Below, piece by piece: positions 44,089 through 53,502 of a stretch of 64,000 nt of DNA. The position numbers were made by a program, and so were the translations under genes. The notes under the pieces are model-generated. The model made no database searches. It was not told the origin of the DNA and saw only the letters and a list, made by a program, of their open reading frames with translations. The stretch is from contig NC_022997.1 of the NCBI RefSeq assembly GCF_000503895.1, forward strand, positions 2,359,821-2,423,820. The letters are read 5' to 3'. This DNA comes from Hyphomicrobium nitrativorans NL23 (GTDB taxonomy: Bacteria; Pseudomonadota; Alphaproteobacteria; Rhizobiales; Hyphomicrobiaceae). Each line of letters opens with the position of its first letter. Within the stretch, counting starts at the first letter, position 1.

Positions 44089-46611
44089 TTACGATTGGTC
44101 CGCGCCGGCCGCGGCGGCGCGCACGTTGTGGCCCAGGCCCGGAGGCTGAGCCTCCCGATAATTGGGCATCAAATCCTCAGGCGCAAAGTGGTCGACCGCG
44201 ATAACCCGCTGGGTCAGCGCCTCCGCCTCACGTAAAAGCTGCGCCTCGCTCTCGGTGATGGTGCCGGCATCGGCCGCCTCTCCGATCCAGTCGCGGCCAT
44301 GATAGCGCCGCACGATGCCCGCACGAATAGCCCGCTCGACCTTCTTCTCGGCGGCCTCCGCGGCAACGACCTTCTTCAGCGCCACTTCGAGTAGCCCTGT
44401 CGGATCGTCCGGATCACCGGAAATGTAGATGTCGCGGGTCAGGCGGTCGCGCACCTCGCCCGGCTCGATCGCAAGCCGCACGATCCGCGAGCCGAGCGCA
44501 TCGGGCGCCGGATAGTAGTGCCGTCCGAACGGGAACACGAGCACGCGCAACAAACCCCGCGCGACCGGGTTCGGGAAATTTTCGACCACGCCGCGCATCG
44601 CCTCCTCGTAGCGATGGAGCCCGTTCGTCACCGCGAAGGCGACGATGGCGCGGTCGGCCTCCGGCCGCCCGTCGTCCTCGAAGCGCTTCACGACACAGCA
44701 TGCGAGATAGATTTCCGAAAGCGCGTCGGCGAGCCGCCCCGTGAGCTTCTGCTTCACCTTGAGCCCGCCGCCGAGCAGCGCCACAGTCATGTCCGCCACG
44801 AGCGCGAAGTTGCGCGAGGCGCGCGAAAGTTGCCGATAGATCGCTTCGAGCCCCTGCGCGCGCTCCGGCACTTCGGCGAACAAACCGAGCGTCAGGTTGT
44901 GAAAGAACGCGCCGGTGACGTTCGAGATCGAGAACGAGATATGCCCGAGAAACGCGTCCTCGAAATCCTGAAGCCCCGTCTCGCGGTCGGGGTTCTGAAC
45001 CGCCTGCACCTCGCGATAGAGATAGGGATGGGAGCGCAGCGCGCCTTGTGCGAACGTGATCAGCGTGCGCGTCAGAATGTTCGCGCCCTCGACCGTGATC
45101 CCCACCGGCACCATCTGGTAGGCCGACTGCAGATAGTTCGACGGCCCGTCGCAGATCGCGCGGCCCCCGTGGATGTCGAAGGCGTCGTTGACGGCGCGGC
45201 GCATCCGCTCCGTCGTTTGGTATTTCATGAGCGCGGAGATGACCGACGGCCGCTCGCCACGCGAAACCATCGCGGCCGTGACCGCGCGCGCGGCTTCGTT
45301 CACGTAAGCCGTCTCGACGAGACGCGCGAGCGGCTCCTCGACGCCTTCCATCCGCGCGATGGAGAGCCCGAACTGCCTGCGGATGCGTGCATAGGCCGTG
45401 CTGAACCGCAGCATCGCTTTCGCGCCCGCCGTCGCCGATGACGGTAGCGAAATTGCGCGCCCTGCCGCGAGACACTCCATGAGCATCCGCCAGCCCTGGC
45501 CGGCCATGGCCTCGCCGCCGATCACCCAATCCATGGGAATAAAAACGTCCGTGCCCCAGTTGGGTCCGTTCGGAAACGCCGCGCCCGACGGCAGATGCCG
45601 CCGGCCGATCTTCACGCCCGGATGCGTTGTCGGAATGAGCGCGACCGTGATGCCGATGTCTTCCGTTTCCCCCAGGACCTTGTCCGGATCGAAAAGGCGG
45701 AACGCGAGGCCAAGCAGCGTCGCCTCAGGCCCGAGCGTGATGTAGCGCTTGTCCCACGAGACGCGGATGCCGACCGTCTGTCGGCCCTCGTGCTCGCCCA
45801 TCGTCACGATGCCGATGTCGCGCATGGTGGCGGCATCCGAGCCGGATGTCGGCCCCGTCAGCGCGAAGCACGGCACCTCCTCGCCCCGCGCGAGCCGCGG
45901 CAGGTAATGGCTCTTCTGTTCGTCGGTACCGTACTTTTCGATCAGCTCTCCGGGCCCGAGCGAATTCGGGACCATCACGATGGTTACGACATCCGGTGAC
46001 CGCGACGCGATCATACCAAGGATCAGCGATTGCGCCTGCGCGGAGAAACCCAGTCCACCGTGTTCCTTCGAAATCAGCATTCCGAGAAAGCCGTGCGCCT
46101 TCACGAAGCCCCAGATCTCGGGCGGCATCCGCCGATCCGTGTGGCGGATCTTCCAGTGATCGATCATGCGACAGAGTTCTGTCGTCGGCCCATCCAGGAA
46201 TGCGCGCTCTTCCGGCGTCAGCACGATGGGCGGCACGGCGCGCAGCTTGGTCCAGTCCGGAGTGCCCGAAAAGATCTCGGCGTCGAAACCGACCGTTCCC
46301 GCATTCAACGCCTGCTGTTCCGTATCGGACACCTTCGGCAGAACGCGGCCGACGAGTTTGAACGCAGGCTCCGTGACGAGTGTCCTTCGAACGTTCGGGA
46401 TCGAGAGAGCGCCCAGCGCCGCGATCGCGAGCCACACGAAAAAGCCGAGGAAACCCACATGAGGCACGGAGGGCGTGCCGTGAAAAAGGCCCGACTGCCA
46501 GGAGAGCGTCACGAGGCCGAGCGCCACCGCCCATTGCCAGGGCGCGGCACGCAACATGCCGAGCGCCACCGCAACGGCGACAAGAACCATCAGGAGCAGG
46601 ATCACCGTCAT
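44089..46611 (-). CDS. fadE: Acyl-CoA dehydrogenase, FadE type
   Basis: A large membrane-associated acyl-CoA dehydrogenase of 840 residues, the first step of the beta-oxidation spiral. Two hydrophobic segments lie in the first 75 residues, then the dehydrogenase core (FALTGPTSGSDAATMRDIGIV and RQFGLSIARMEGVEEPLARLVE). The FadE-specific C-terminal domain (about 560-800) follows. The flavin-binding and catalytic features are those of the E. coli FadE subgroup rather than of ~400-residue dehydrogenases. It is transcribed toward fadJ, 15 bases away. Confidence 0.94.
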   Translation of the reverse strand: MTVILLLMVLVAVAVALGMLRAAPWQWAVALGLVTLSWQSGLFHGTPSVPHVGFLGFFVWLAIAALGALSIPNVRRTLVTEPAFKLVGRVLPKVSDTEQQALNAGTVGFDAEIFSGTPDWTKLRAVPPIVLTPEERAFLDGPTTELCRMIDHWKIRHTDRRMPPEIWGFVKAHGFLGMLISKEHGGLGFSAQAQSLILGMIASRSPDVVTIVMVPNSLGPGELIEKYGTDEQKSHYLPRLARGEEVPCFALTGPTSGSDAATMRDIGIVTMGEHEGRQTVGIRVSWDKRYITLGPEATLLGLAFRLFDPDKVLGETEDIGITVALIPTTHPGVKIGRRHLPSGAAFPNGPNWGTDVFIPMDWVIGGEAMAGQGWRMLMECLAAGRAISLPSSATAGAKAMLRFSTAYARIRRQFGLSIARMEGVEEPLARLVETAYVNEAARAVTAAMVSRGERPSVISALMKYQTTERMRRAVNDAFDIHGGRAICDGPSNYLQSAYQMVPVGITVEGANILTRTLITFAQGALRSHPYLYREVQAVQNPDRETGLQDFEDAFLGHISFSISNVTGAFFHNLTLGLFAEVPERAQGLEAIYRQLSRASRNFALVADMTVALLGGGLKVKQKLTGRLADALSEIYLACCVVKRFEDDGRPEADRAIVAFAVTNGLHRYEEAMRGVVENFPNPVARGLLRVLVFPFGRHYYPAPDALGSRIVRLAIEPGEVRDRLTRDIYISGDPDDPTGLLEVALKKVVAAEAAEKKVERAIRAGIVRRYHGRDWIGEAADAGTITESEAQLLREAEALTQRVIAVDHFAPEDLMPNYREAQPPGLGHNVRAAAAGADQS

Positions 46612-46926
46612 CGAAGTCTCCGCTCGCGGCTCACCGGGCCTGGCGCGGATCGCGCCTTAGAAAACCCGGCGACCGATCGGACGCGAGCCCACCTTGTGTT
46701 GCAGAGGCCCCAAGCATTCACGCCCCCTTTTCACCCGGATCGCCACGTCGGAAATCCACCACGCCGCCGCACGATACGCGGAGAATGTTAAAGCGTTTCC
46801 CTCTGAGAGAGCGGGCAAGATCGGACGGCTGTGGATATGTCCTGAGCAGGCCGGTGAGCAGCGTTGTATTTCCAGGGAAAAACGCAAGGTGTCGACATCA
46901 CGGACAAAGAACGGTGCGTGCGCTTT
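46612..46926. other. 315-base gene-free stretch upstream of fadE
   Basis: No coding region with support. It must contain the fadE promoter and the end of the sulfide dehydrogenase transcript. A TGTGGATAT near 46830 resembles part of a DnaA box but is single and inexact. Nothing else is recognisable. Confidence 0.6.
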
Positions 46927-48240
46927 TCAGTTCCGCACGCCGGCCTTCGCGAACATCTCGTCCGTCAGCGTCCGGTACCAGGCGATCCCACCGTCGTAGG
47001 TCGCTTTGCGCACACTCGCCGGTTCGCCAGGCGCCGAGATGAAGCTGTCGCGCGGGACCAGCACCGGCCGTCCGCGAAACTCTCCAGGCGCATAATCGGC
47101 GCCGATCCAGACGCTGTCGTCGGGCGCGAGCATCGACCAGCACGTGTTGCGGTAGACAGCGGGCGGACGCGGCGTGCCGGTGAGATCCGCGAGGATATGG
47201 CCGGCCACCGTCCGTGCTTGGTCGCTGGCGGAATAGGCGGACTTCGGCATGTCGGCGGCAACGGCCGCATCGCCAACGACGTAGACATGCTCCGCAAGCG
47301 TCGAGCGGAATGTCGCAAACTCGACCGGGCACCACCCGCTCTTGTCTGTCAGCCCGGCATCGAGCGCAATCTTGCCCGCCGTCTGGTCGGGAATGACATT
47401 CGCCACGGCTGACTTGAAGACGTCCCCGGATTTGGTGACGAGTTCCCCGGTCAGACCATCCACGCGTTGCAGCGCCATATCGTCGAGGTCGTTCGTCAGG
47501 TGAACTTCGAGGATACCTTTGTAGTATTTTGCGATCCCCTCCTCGAAGACGGCCTGTTTCGAGTAGGCCATTTTCGGATCGATCACGATCACCTTGCTCT
47601 TGGGCTTGGTGAGCTTGAGGTGGTGCGCAATGAGGCAGGCGCGCTCGTAAGGCCCCGGCGGACAGCGATAGGGATTGCGCGGCGGCGCGATGACGACGAG
47701 ACCGCCGTCCTCCATCGCCTCGATCTGCGACCGCAGCGCCCGCACCTGCACGCCCCCGGACCACGCGTGCGGCATCACCTCGCGGGCCGCGTCGTCATAG
47801 CCTTCGATCTCGTCCTTCTTGAACCCGATGCCGGGCGCCACCACCAGCCGGTCGTATCCGATGCTGGCGCCGCCCTCCGTTCGCACTTCGCGGTTCGAAA
47901 AGTCGAACCCCACGGCACGGTCGCGCACCAGCGTGATGCCGAGAGCGGACAGGCCACCGTATCCGTGCGTAATCCGTTCGACCGGCACGAACCCGCCGAG
48001 GTAGTGGTTGGAGTGAAAGCAGCTCGTATAATCCTGCTCGGGCTCGATCAACGTGACCTCCAGCAGCGGCACTGCGCGTTTAAGCGTCACCGCGGCCGTG
48101 GCCCCGCCCGCTCCGCCGCCGACGATCACGACACGCGCTGCCGACGCGGCACGCGCACCGGCCGCACCGAACAACGGCAAGGCGGCAAGTCCTGCCGTGA
48201 CCGCACGGCGGGTCATTTCACGACGGATCACATCGCGCAT
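46927..48240 (-). CDS. FccB-like sulfide dehydrogenase flavoprotein (SoxF type)
   Basis: A 437-residue FAD enzyme of the flavocytochrome c sulfide dehydrogenase flavoprotein family. A Tat-like signal (TRRAVTAGLAALPLFGAAGA, residues 10-30) precedes the FAD motif VVIVGGGAGGATAA. C74 in DYTSCFHSN is at the position of the covalent FAD cysteine, and C193 (YRCPPGPYE) and C367 (NTCWSM) match the redox-active disulfide. No cytochrome partner (FccA) is in the window. It oxidises sulfide or SoxY-bound sulfane in the periplasm, by family. Confidence 0.88.
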   Translation of the reverse strand: MRDVIRREMTRRAVTAGLAALPLFGAAGARAASAARVVIVGGGAGGATAAVTLKRAVPLLEVTLIEPEQDYTSCFHSNHYLGGFVPVERITHGYGGLSALGITLVRDRAVGFDFSNREVRTEGGASIGYDRLVVAPGIGFKKDEIEGYDDAAREVMPHAWSGGVQVRALRSQIEAMEDGGLVVIAPPRNPYRCPPGPYERACLIAHHLKLTKPKSKVIVIDPKMAYSKQAVFEEGIAKYYKGILEVHLTNDLDDMALQRVDGLTGELVTKSGDVFKSAVANVIPDQTAGKIALDAGLTDKSGWCPVEFATFRSTLAEHVYVVGDAAVAADMPKSAYSASDQARTVAGHILADLTGTPRPPAVYRNTCWSMLAPDDSVWIGADYAPGEFRGRPVLVPRDSFISAPGEPASVRKATYDGGIAWYRTLTDEMFAKAGVRN

Positions 48241-48267
48241 TGGCCGCGCGCCTCCATGGCGTTGAGA

Positions 48268-48672
48268 TCAAGAGCCACGCAAATGGCCGGCACGCGCTAG
48301 AATATCCCGGAGATCGGAATAGAAATAGCTGGGCCCCGAATAGCCGGAGATGCGGCCCACTTCCCCGCCGCCATCCATCACGATAAAGGTCGGCGTATAG
48401 ATGACGGGAGCGAGCCCCTGAAGCTCAGGCGCCCCGCGCGGCACACGCTTGAGCGGCGCGGCTGCCCCTTCCGGGCTTTTCGCATAGCCCTTGCCGACCG
48501 CTTCGTTCCATTTCTGGCAGAAACGGCACGCTGGATCGTCCACCATGATCAACTCGACGTCGGTGCTCCGCTCGCCAGCCACAGCCGGCAACACGGCTGC
48601 AAACGCCACGAGGACCAGCGCCACCGCAACCCTTGCTGCTTCTCCCCAACCGCCGCGCGATGGAAGCCACAT
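48268..48672 (-). CDS. SoxS-like periplasmic thioredoxin
   Basis: A 134-residue exported thioredoxin-like protein. The signal segment is about residues 14-33 (VALVLVAFAAVLPAVAG) and the active site is C49-R-F-C52 in DDPACRFCQKW. This CxxC form with a Glu/Trp-rich context (QKWNEAVGKGYAKSPEG) matches SoxS, which reduces SoxY so that it can accept sulfur. The ATG at 48672 has AAGAAGG upstream. It lies between the FccB-like gene and soxY, divergent from soxY. Confidence 0.85.
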   Translation of the reverse strand: MWLPSRGGWGEAARVAVALVLVAFAAVLPAVAGERSTDVELIMVDDPACRFCQKWNEAVGKGYAKSPEGAAAPLKRVPRGAPELQGLAPVIYTPTFIVMDGGGEVGRISGYSGPSYFYSDLRDILARAGHLRGS

Positions 48673-48729
48673 GATTTGCACCTTCTTTTGCTCCCATGCT
48701 AGCAGTCCGAAAGGATGCCGAAAAGCACG

Positions 48730-49314
48730 ATGACCGCGAGGCTTGGCCCCGCCGACAGGAGTGAAAAGCCAATCGTGACGTCCGCGACGAGACAACCGCC
48801 TCAACACATCGACCGCCGCGCGTTGCTCGTGACGGGCGCCGCCGCCGCTGTCACGGGCGCGCTCGCATCAAGCGACGCATGTGCGGGCGGCGTCGTCTCC
48901 GACCGCGCGGCCGCCGCCCTCGCCGATCCCGCGCCACTGATACCCACGGCGCAGTTCGAGAAAGCGTTCGGCGAAATCATCGGCAACGCTACCCTCGTCG
49001 AAGACGGAGCCCTTACGCTGGAGCTTCCGGAGGAGGCCGAAAACGGCACAATCGTGCCCTATCGCATCGGCGTCGAAAGCCCGATGACGGCCGAGGATTA
49101 CGTGACGCAAATCCATCTCTTCTCGACGCAGAACCCGCAGGCCCGCGTCGCGACCTTTCATTTCACGCCGCTTTCCGGTCAGGCCGCCGTCCAGGGGCGG
49201 ATGAGGCTCGCAAAGACGCAAGAGGTGATTGCCGTCGCCGTCACCTCCGCCAACACGCACCTCGTCGCGCGCCAGGTTGTCCACGTCGGCATCGGCGGCT
49301 GCGGAGAAGGGTGA
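48730..49314 (+). CDS. soxY: Thiosulfate oxidation carrier protein SoxY
   Basis: Periplasmic sulfur-carrier subunit, 194 residues with this start. A Tat-type signal (HIDRRALLVTGAAAAVTGALA) is followed by the SoxY fold, and the protein ends GIGGCGEG, whose cysteine carries the sulfur intermediates (canonical ending GGCGG). The start is uncertain: ATG at 48730 is used, but a GTG at 48775 also fits the Tat length. It is followed by soxZ with two bases between. Confidence 0.9.
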   Translation: MTARLGPADRSEKPIVTSATRQPPQHIDRRALLVTGAAAAVTGALASSDACAGGVVSDRAAAALADPAPLIPTAQFEKAFGEIIGNATLVEDGALTLELPEEAENGTIVPYRIGVESPMTAEDYVTQIHLFSTQNPQARVATFHFTPLSGQAAVQGRMRLAKTQEVIAVAVTSANTHLVARQVVHVGIGGCGEG

Positions 49315-49316
49315 GC

Positions 49317-49646
49317 ATGATGAGCCCTTCCAAGCCCCGCGTTCGCCTGCCCGAGACCGCCGCTGTCGGCGACATCATCGAAATCCGCGCCCTCATCACC
49401 CACGTCATGGAAACGGGCAATCGTACGGATGCGGAAGGCCGGCGCGTCGCGCGCAACATCATTCACACCGTGACCGCCCACTTCGAGGGCGATCTGGTGT
49501 TCAAGGCCGAGCTGGGGCCGGGCATTTCCGCGAACCCGTTTCTCGCATTTCATATGAAGGTGCCCGGCTCCGGCGAACTCCGCGTCGCCTGGCATGACGA
49601 CGACGGCGGCATCACCATCGAGCGCTATCAGCTCACGGTCGCGTGA
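49317..49646 (+). CDS. soxZ: Thiosulfate oxidation carrier complex protein SoxZ
   Basis: Partner of SoxY in the carrier complex. The 109 residues (or 108 from the next ATG) have the SoxZ pattern: PRVRLPETAAVGDIIEIRAL, THVMETGNRTDAEGRRVARN, GPGISANPFLAFHMKVPGSG, WHDDDGG. It has no signal peptide and is probably exported with SoxY by the Tat system. It starts two bases after soxY. Confidence 0.95.
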   Translation: MMSPSKPRVRLPETAAVGDIIEIRALITHVMETGNRTDAEGRRVARNIIHTVTAHFEGDLVFKAELGPGISANPFLAFHMKVPGSGELRVAWHDDDGGITIERYQLTVA

Positions 49647-49787
49647 CGGACGATGCTGCCAGCCACCGCCCCATTTCGATTCGACCGACCGCGACCGGAA
49701 AATATCGCACCCACAGGGCTTGCCCGCGCCGCTTGAAGCCGGTACGCCGAAAGCCGGTACCGAAGACATTAAAAAGGGGCGCGCGCC

Positions 49788-50030
49788 ATGGCCGAAGAAC
49801 CCATCGTCGCACAGACAGGTCCGTATCAAGTCGATCTGGCCGAGGGAAAAGCGTATTGGTATTGCCGATGCGGGCGCTCGGAAAAGCAGCCCTTCTGCGA
49901 CGGCAGGCACAAGGACACGGGGCTCGAACCGCTGAAGTTTGTCGCCCCTTCCACCGGCACGTTCAATCTGTGCGGCTGCAAAGCCACCGACGACGAGCCC
50001 TGGTGCGACGGCAGCCATAATCTGATCTAG
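49788..50030 (+). CDS. CDGSH iron-sulfur domain protein
   Basis: An 80-residue protein with two CDGSH-type motifs: C26/C28/C37/H41 (CRCGRSEKQPFCDGRH) and C62/C64/C73/H77 (CGCKATDDEPWCDGSH). Each would bind a [2Fe-2S] cluster by three Cys and one His, like mitoNEET-type proteins. Its role is unknown; redox sensing is likely. It follows soxZ by 141 bases and may not be functionally linked. Confidence 0.93.
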   Translation: MAEEPIVAQTGPYQVDLAEGKAYWYCRCGRSEKQPFCDGRHKDTGLEPLKFVAPSTGTFNLCGCKATDDEPWCDGSHNLI

Positions 50031-50312
50031 GTAGCGATCTCTCTGCCTAAATCCACAGCATGTGTGCCCGACGGGCGCGCAACGCAGGGAAAGGGCGAAA
50101 AATCGGTTCCCTTTGGTGTCGCCCACGCTAGAGTCCACGGGTTTTTCAGTGACTCGCGGGACCGATAGGCTCACGAAATCACAAGCCGGGATTTTGGGGA
50201 ACAAGCGCTCCCCGGCGAGGGCTACGAAACTGCGCGCGGGGGCGTGCAGCCATCGAACGGCTCTCCGCATGAGAACCCGTTCGTAGCGCCAAACTTGGGG
50301 GCAGGCCGCCGT

Positions 50313-51227
50313 ATGGATTATTTCCTCCAGCAGCTCATCAACGGGCTTACGCTTGGCTCCATCTACGGCCTCATCGCCATCGGTTACACGATGGTCTACG
50401 GCATCATCGGCATGGTGAACTTCGCCCACGGCGACGTCTTCATGGTGTCGGCCTTCATCGCGCTGATCCTCTTCCTCATCCTCACTCAGATCCTCGGCAT
50501 CGCCGCCATCGGCTTTGCGCTTCTCATCGTGCTCGTGCTCGGCATGGCGCTGACGAGCCTCTGGGGCTGGGTCATCGAGCGATTGGCCTATCGGCCCTTG
50601 CGAGGCTCGTTCCGGCTGGCTCCGCTGATCTCGGCTATCGGCATGTCGATCTTCCTGTCGAATTTCGTCCAGCTCATGCAGGGCCCGAACAACAAGTCGC
50701 TCGAACCCATCCTTTCGAACGTCCTCGTCATTCCGATGGGTGCCGGCACGGTCACGCTCGCGGAAAAGCAGCTCCTGATCATGGTGGTGACGGCCGCGCT
50801 GCTTGCCATCCTCTGGTATGTGGTCCAGCGCACGCCGCTCGGCCGCGCACAGCGCGCCTGCGAGCAGGATCGGCAAATGGCCGCCCTCCTCGGCGTCGAC
50901 GTCAATCGGACGGTCTCGCTCACCTTCATCATGGGGGCCGCGCTCGCCGCCGTCGCGGGGCTTCTGTGGATCACCTACTACGGCGTCGTGAGCTTCTCCG
51001 ACGGCTTCGTCCCCGGCATCAAGGCGTTCACTGCAGCCGTGCTCGGCGGCATCGGCTCTCTCCCGGGCGCCGTCCTGGGCGGGCTCCTGATCGGCCTCAT
51101 CGAGACGTTCTGGTCGGCCTACTTCTCGATCGACTACAAGGACGTCGCGGCGTTCTCGATCCTCGCCATCGTTCTCATCTTCATGCCGTCCGGCCTTCTC
51201 GGACGCCCTGACGTCGAGAAGGTTTAG
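50313..51227 (+). CDS. livH: Branched-chain amino acid ABC transporter permease LivH
   Basis: A 304-residue permease with about eight membrane helices (DYFLQQLINGLTLGSIYGLIAIGYTMVYGIIGMVNFAHGDVFM at the N-terminus). The conserved EAA-like loop FKALTAAVLGG appears here as GIKAFTAAVLGGIGSLPGAVLGG near 235. It forms the membrane pore with LivM. The ATG at 50313 begins the family N-terminus. First gene of livHMGF. Confidence 0.95.
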   Translation: MDYFLQQLINGLTLGSIYGLIAIGYTMVYGIIGMVNFAHGDVFMVSAFIALILFLILTQILGIAAIGFALLIVLVLGMALTSLWGWVIERLAYRPLRGSFRLAPLISAIGMSIFLSNFVQLMQGPNNKSLEPILSNVLVIPMGAGTVTLAEKQLLIMVVTAALLAILWYVVQRTPLGRAQRACEQDRQMAALLGVDVNRTVSLTFIMGAALAAVAGLLWITYYGVVSFSDGFVPGIKAFTAAVLGGIGSLPGAVLGGLLIGLIETFWSAYFSIDYKDVAAFSILAIVLIFMPSGLLGRPDVEKV

Positions 51228-51232
51228 GCTCC

Positions 51233-52573
51233 ATGGGACCGCTGGGGGACGCCATCAAGAAGGCCCTGCTTGCGGCCCTCGTCACCTTCGGACTTTCGTT
51301 TCCGATCGTCATTTTCCTGACGCGCGTCAACCTCTCCAACCAGCTCGTCCTTGAGCAACGCTGGTGGCTCGCCGCACTCTTTGCAGGCGCAGCCTTCATC
51401 ATCACGTTCGCAATCGCCATTCTCCGCCCCGCCGGGGCCGAGCGCGCGCCGCTCACCACCGTGATGAGCACGGCCCCGCCTCACCCCATCATCCGCGAAC
51501 TGCCGCGCGTAGGGCTTGTCTTCCTCATCGCCTACCCGTTTCTGGTGCTGGTCGCGACGGGGAATGCGGGCGCCGTCAAATGGATCGACAATTTCGGCAT
51601 CCAGATCCTGATCTACATTCTCCTGGCTTGGGGCCTGAACGTCATTGTCGGCTTTGCAGGGCTTCTCGATCTCGGCTTCGTCGCGTTCTACGCGGTCGGC
51701 GCCTATTCGACAGGGCTGCTCGCGAAGACGTTCGGGCTCTCGTTTTGGATCCTGCTGCCGCTCGCGGGAATTTTGGCCGCCTTCTGGGCGCTCATCGTCG
51801 GGCTTCCCGTGCTTCGTCTGCGAGGCGACTACATCGCCATCGTCACGCTCGCCTTTGCCGAAATCGTCCGCCTCGTGCTGGTGAATTGGGTGCCGGTGAC
51901 AGGCGGCTATGCAGGGGTTTCCGGCATCCCGGCTCCATCCATTGCGGGCTACACGTTCACGATGGGGCCGAACAATATCGCGACCGCCTTGGGGCTGCCC
52001 CCCTCGCCGCTCTACCGCTTGTTCTTCCTGTTTTACTTGATCCTGGCGCTCGTCGTGCTCTGCTACTGGGTGACGACGCGGCTGCGCACATTGCCTGTCG
52101 GGCGCGCGTGGGAAGCGATGCGCGAGGACGAGATCGCCTGCCGCTCGCTCGGCATCTCCATCGCGAAGACCAAGCTTTCCGCCATGGCGGCCGGCGCGTT
52201 CTTCGGCGGGCTCGGCGGCGCGTTCTTCGCAAGCCGCCAGGGCTTCATCAGCCCGGAAAGCTTCGTTTTCATGGAGAGCGCGGTGCTCGTCGCCATCGTC
52301 GTGCTCGGCGGCCTCGGCAATATGATGGGCGTCGCAATCGCCGCCGTCGTCATGATCGGCGGGACGGAGCTCCTGCGCGAGCTCACCGTCTTGAAGCGCA
52401 TCTTCGGCCAGGATTTCGACCCCACGCAATACCGCATGCTGCTGTTCGGCTTAGCGATGGTCATGATCATGGTCTGGCGGCCGAAGGGGCTCATCGCCTC
52501 GCGTGAGCCGAGCGTGCGGCTCGGCACCGAGCCGCCACCGCGCACCGGCCCCGTCACCGTTCCGGCGGAGTGA
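51233..52573 (+). CDS. livM: Branched-chain amino acid ABC transporter permease LivM
   Basis: A 446-residue permease, longer than LivH by a substantial N-terminal part with two membrane segments (about 10-30 and 43-60). The transport core is at about 110-400, with IYILLAWGLNVIVGFAGLLDLGFVAFYAVGAY and VFMESAVLVAIVVLGGLGNMMG. The C-terminal tail (RLGTEPPPRTGPVTVPAE) is polar. Second gene of the operon. Confidence 0.94.
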   Translation: MGPLGDAIKKALLAALVTFGLSFPIVIFLTRVNLSNQLVLEQRWWLAALFAGAAFIITFAIAILRPAGAERAPLTTVMSTAPPHPIIRELPRVGLVFLIAYPFLVLVATGNAGAVKWIDNFGIQILIYILLAWGLNVIVGFAGLLDLGFVAFYAVGAYSTGLLAKTFGLSFWILLPLAGILAAFWALIVGLPVLRLRGDYIAIVTLAFAEIVRLVLVNWVPVTGGYAGVSGIPAPSIAGYTFTMGPNNIATALGLPPSPLYRLFFLFYLILALVVLCYWVTTRLRTLPVGRAWEAMREDEIACRSLGISIAKTKLSAMAAGAFFGGLGGAFFASRQGFISPESFVFMESAVLVAIVVLGGLGNMMGVAIAAVVMIGGTELLRELTVLKRIFGQDFDPTQYRMLLFGLAMVMIMVWRPKGLIASREPSVRLGTEPPPRTGPVTVPAE

Positions 52574-52581
52574 CCTGAACC

Positions 52582-53502
52582 ATGCGCTGGAAAACAGATC
52601 CCCTCCTCGTTGTCGATCACCTCTCCATGCGCTTCGGAGGCCTCGTCGCCGTGAACGATCTCTCGTTCACGGTGGGGCGCGGGGACATCACGGCCCTGAT
52701 CGGCCCGAACGGCGCCGGCAAGACGACGGTCTTCAACTGCATCACCGGCTTCTACAAACCCACCAGCGGGCGTATTGCGCTCGCCCACGGCGGCGCAGCG
52801 AGGCCCGACGCCATCGACGCGCTCACCGGCTCCGACCGTCGCCACACCCACGGCGAGAAGCCCGAGCTGTTCCTGCTCGAACGCATGAGCGACCACGAGA
52901 TCTCAGCCACCGCCCGCGTCGCGCGCACGTTCCAGAACATTCGCCTTTTTCCCGGCATGACCGTCCTCGAAAACCTCATCGTCGCACAGCACAAGACGCT
53001 GATGCGCGCGTCCAAGCTCAGCATGGCGGGTTTGCTCGGCCTTGCGAGCTATCGCGCGGCCGAGAAGAAGGCGCTCGACCTCGCGCGCGCCTGGCTCGAC
53101 GTCGTGGACCTCACGGACCGCGCCGATATGCCGGCGGGCGAACTACCCTATGGTGCGCAGCGCCGGCTAGAAATCGCGCGCGCCATGTGCACCAATCCCG
53201 TGCTGCTCTGCCTCGACGAGCCGGCCGCCGGTCTCAACAATCGCGAAAGCGCGGAGCTGACGCGCCTGCTTCGCGGCATCCGCGCGCAAACGGGCGTCTC
53301 GATCCTGCTCATCGAGCACGACATGAGCGTGGTGATGGACATCTCCGACCACGTCGTCGTGATCGAGTACGGGACGAAGATCGCCGACGACACGGCCGAC
53401 GCCGTGAAGAACGATCCGAAGGTGATCGCCGCCTATCTCGGCGTGGAGGACGAGGAGGAAGCCGAGGCGGTGGCCGCCGTCACCGAGGAGTTCAAGCCAT
53501 GA
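52582..53502 (+). CDS. livG: ABC transporter ATP-binding protein LivG
   Basis: ATPase subunit (306 residues). Walker A GPNGAGKTT is at 41-49, the signature-like region is LPYGAQRRLEIARAM (LivG often has this variant of LSGGQ), and the Walker B is VLLCLDEPAAGLN. An insertion of about 45 residues (about 65-110) separates the Walker A region from the Q-loop, as in other alphaproteobacterial LivG proteins. The start is nine bases after livM, and the stop overlaps the livF start by four bases. Confidence 0.95.
   Translation: MRWKTDPLLVVDHLSMRFGGLVAVNDLSFTVGRGDITALIGPNGAGKTTVFNCITGFYKPTSGRIALAHGGAARPDAIDALTGSDRRHTHGEKPELFLLERMSDHEISATARVARTFQNIRLFPGMTVLENLIVAQHKTLMRASKLSMAGLLGLASYRAAEKKALDLARAWLDVVDLTDRADMPAGELPYGAQRRLEIARAMCTNPVLLCLDEPAAGLNNRESAELTRLLRGIRAQTGVSILLIEHDMSVVMDISDHVVVIEYGTKIADDTADAVKNDPKVIAAYLGVEDEEEAEAVAAVTEEFKP

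Noticed and set aside
46825-46840. TGTGGATAT as a DnaA box
   Set aside because: Single and inexact, with no cluster of further boxes; not evidence of oriC here despite the parS site elsewhere.
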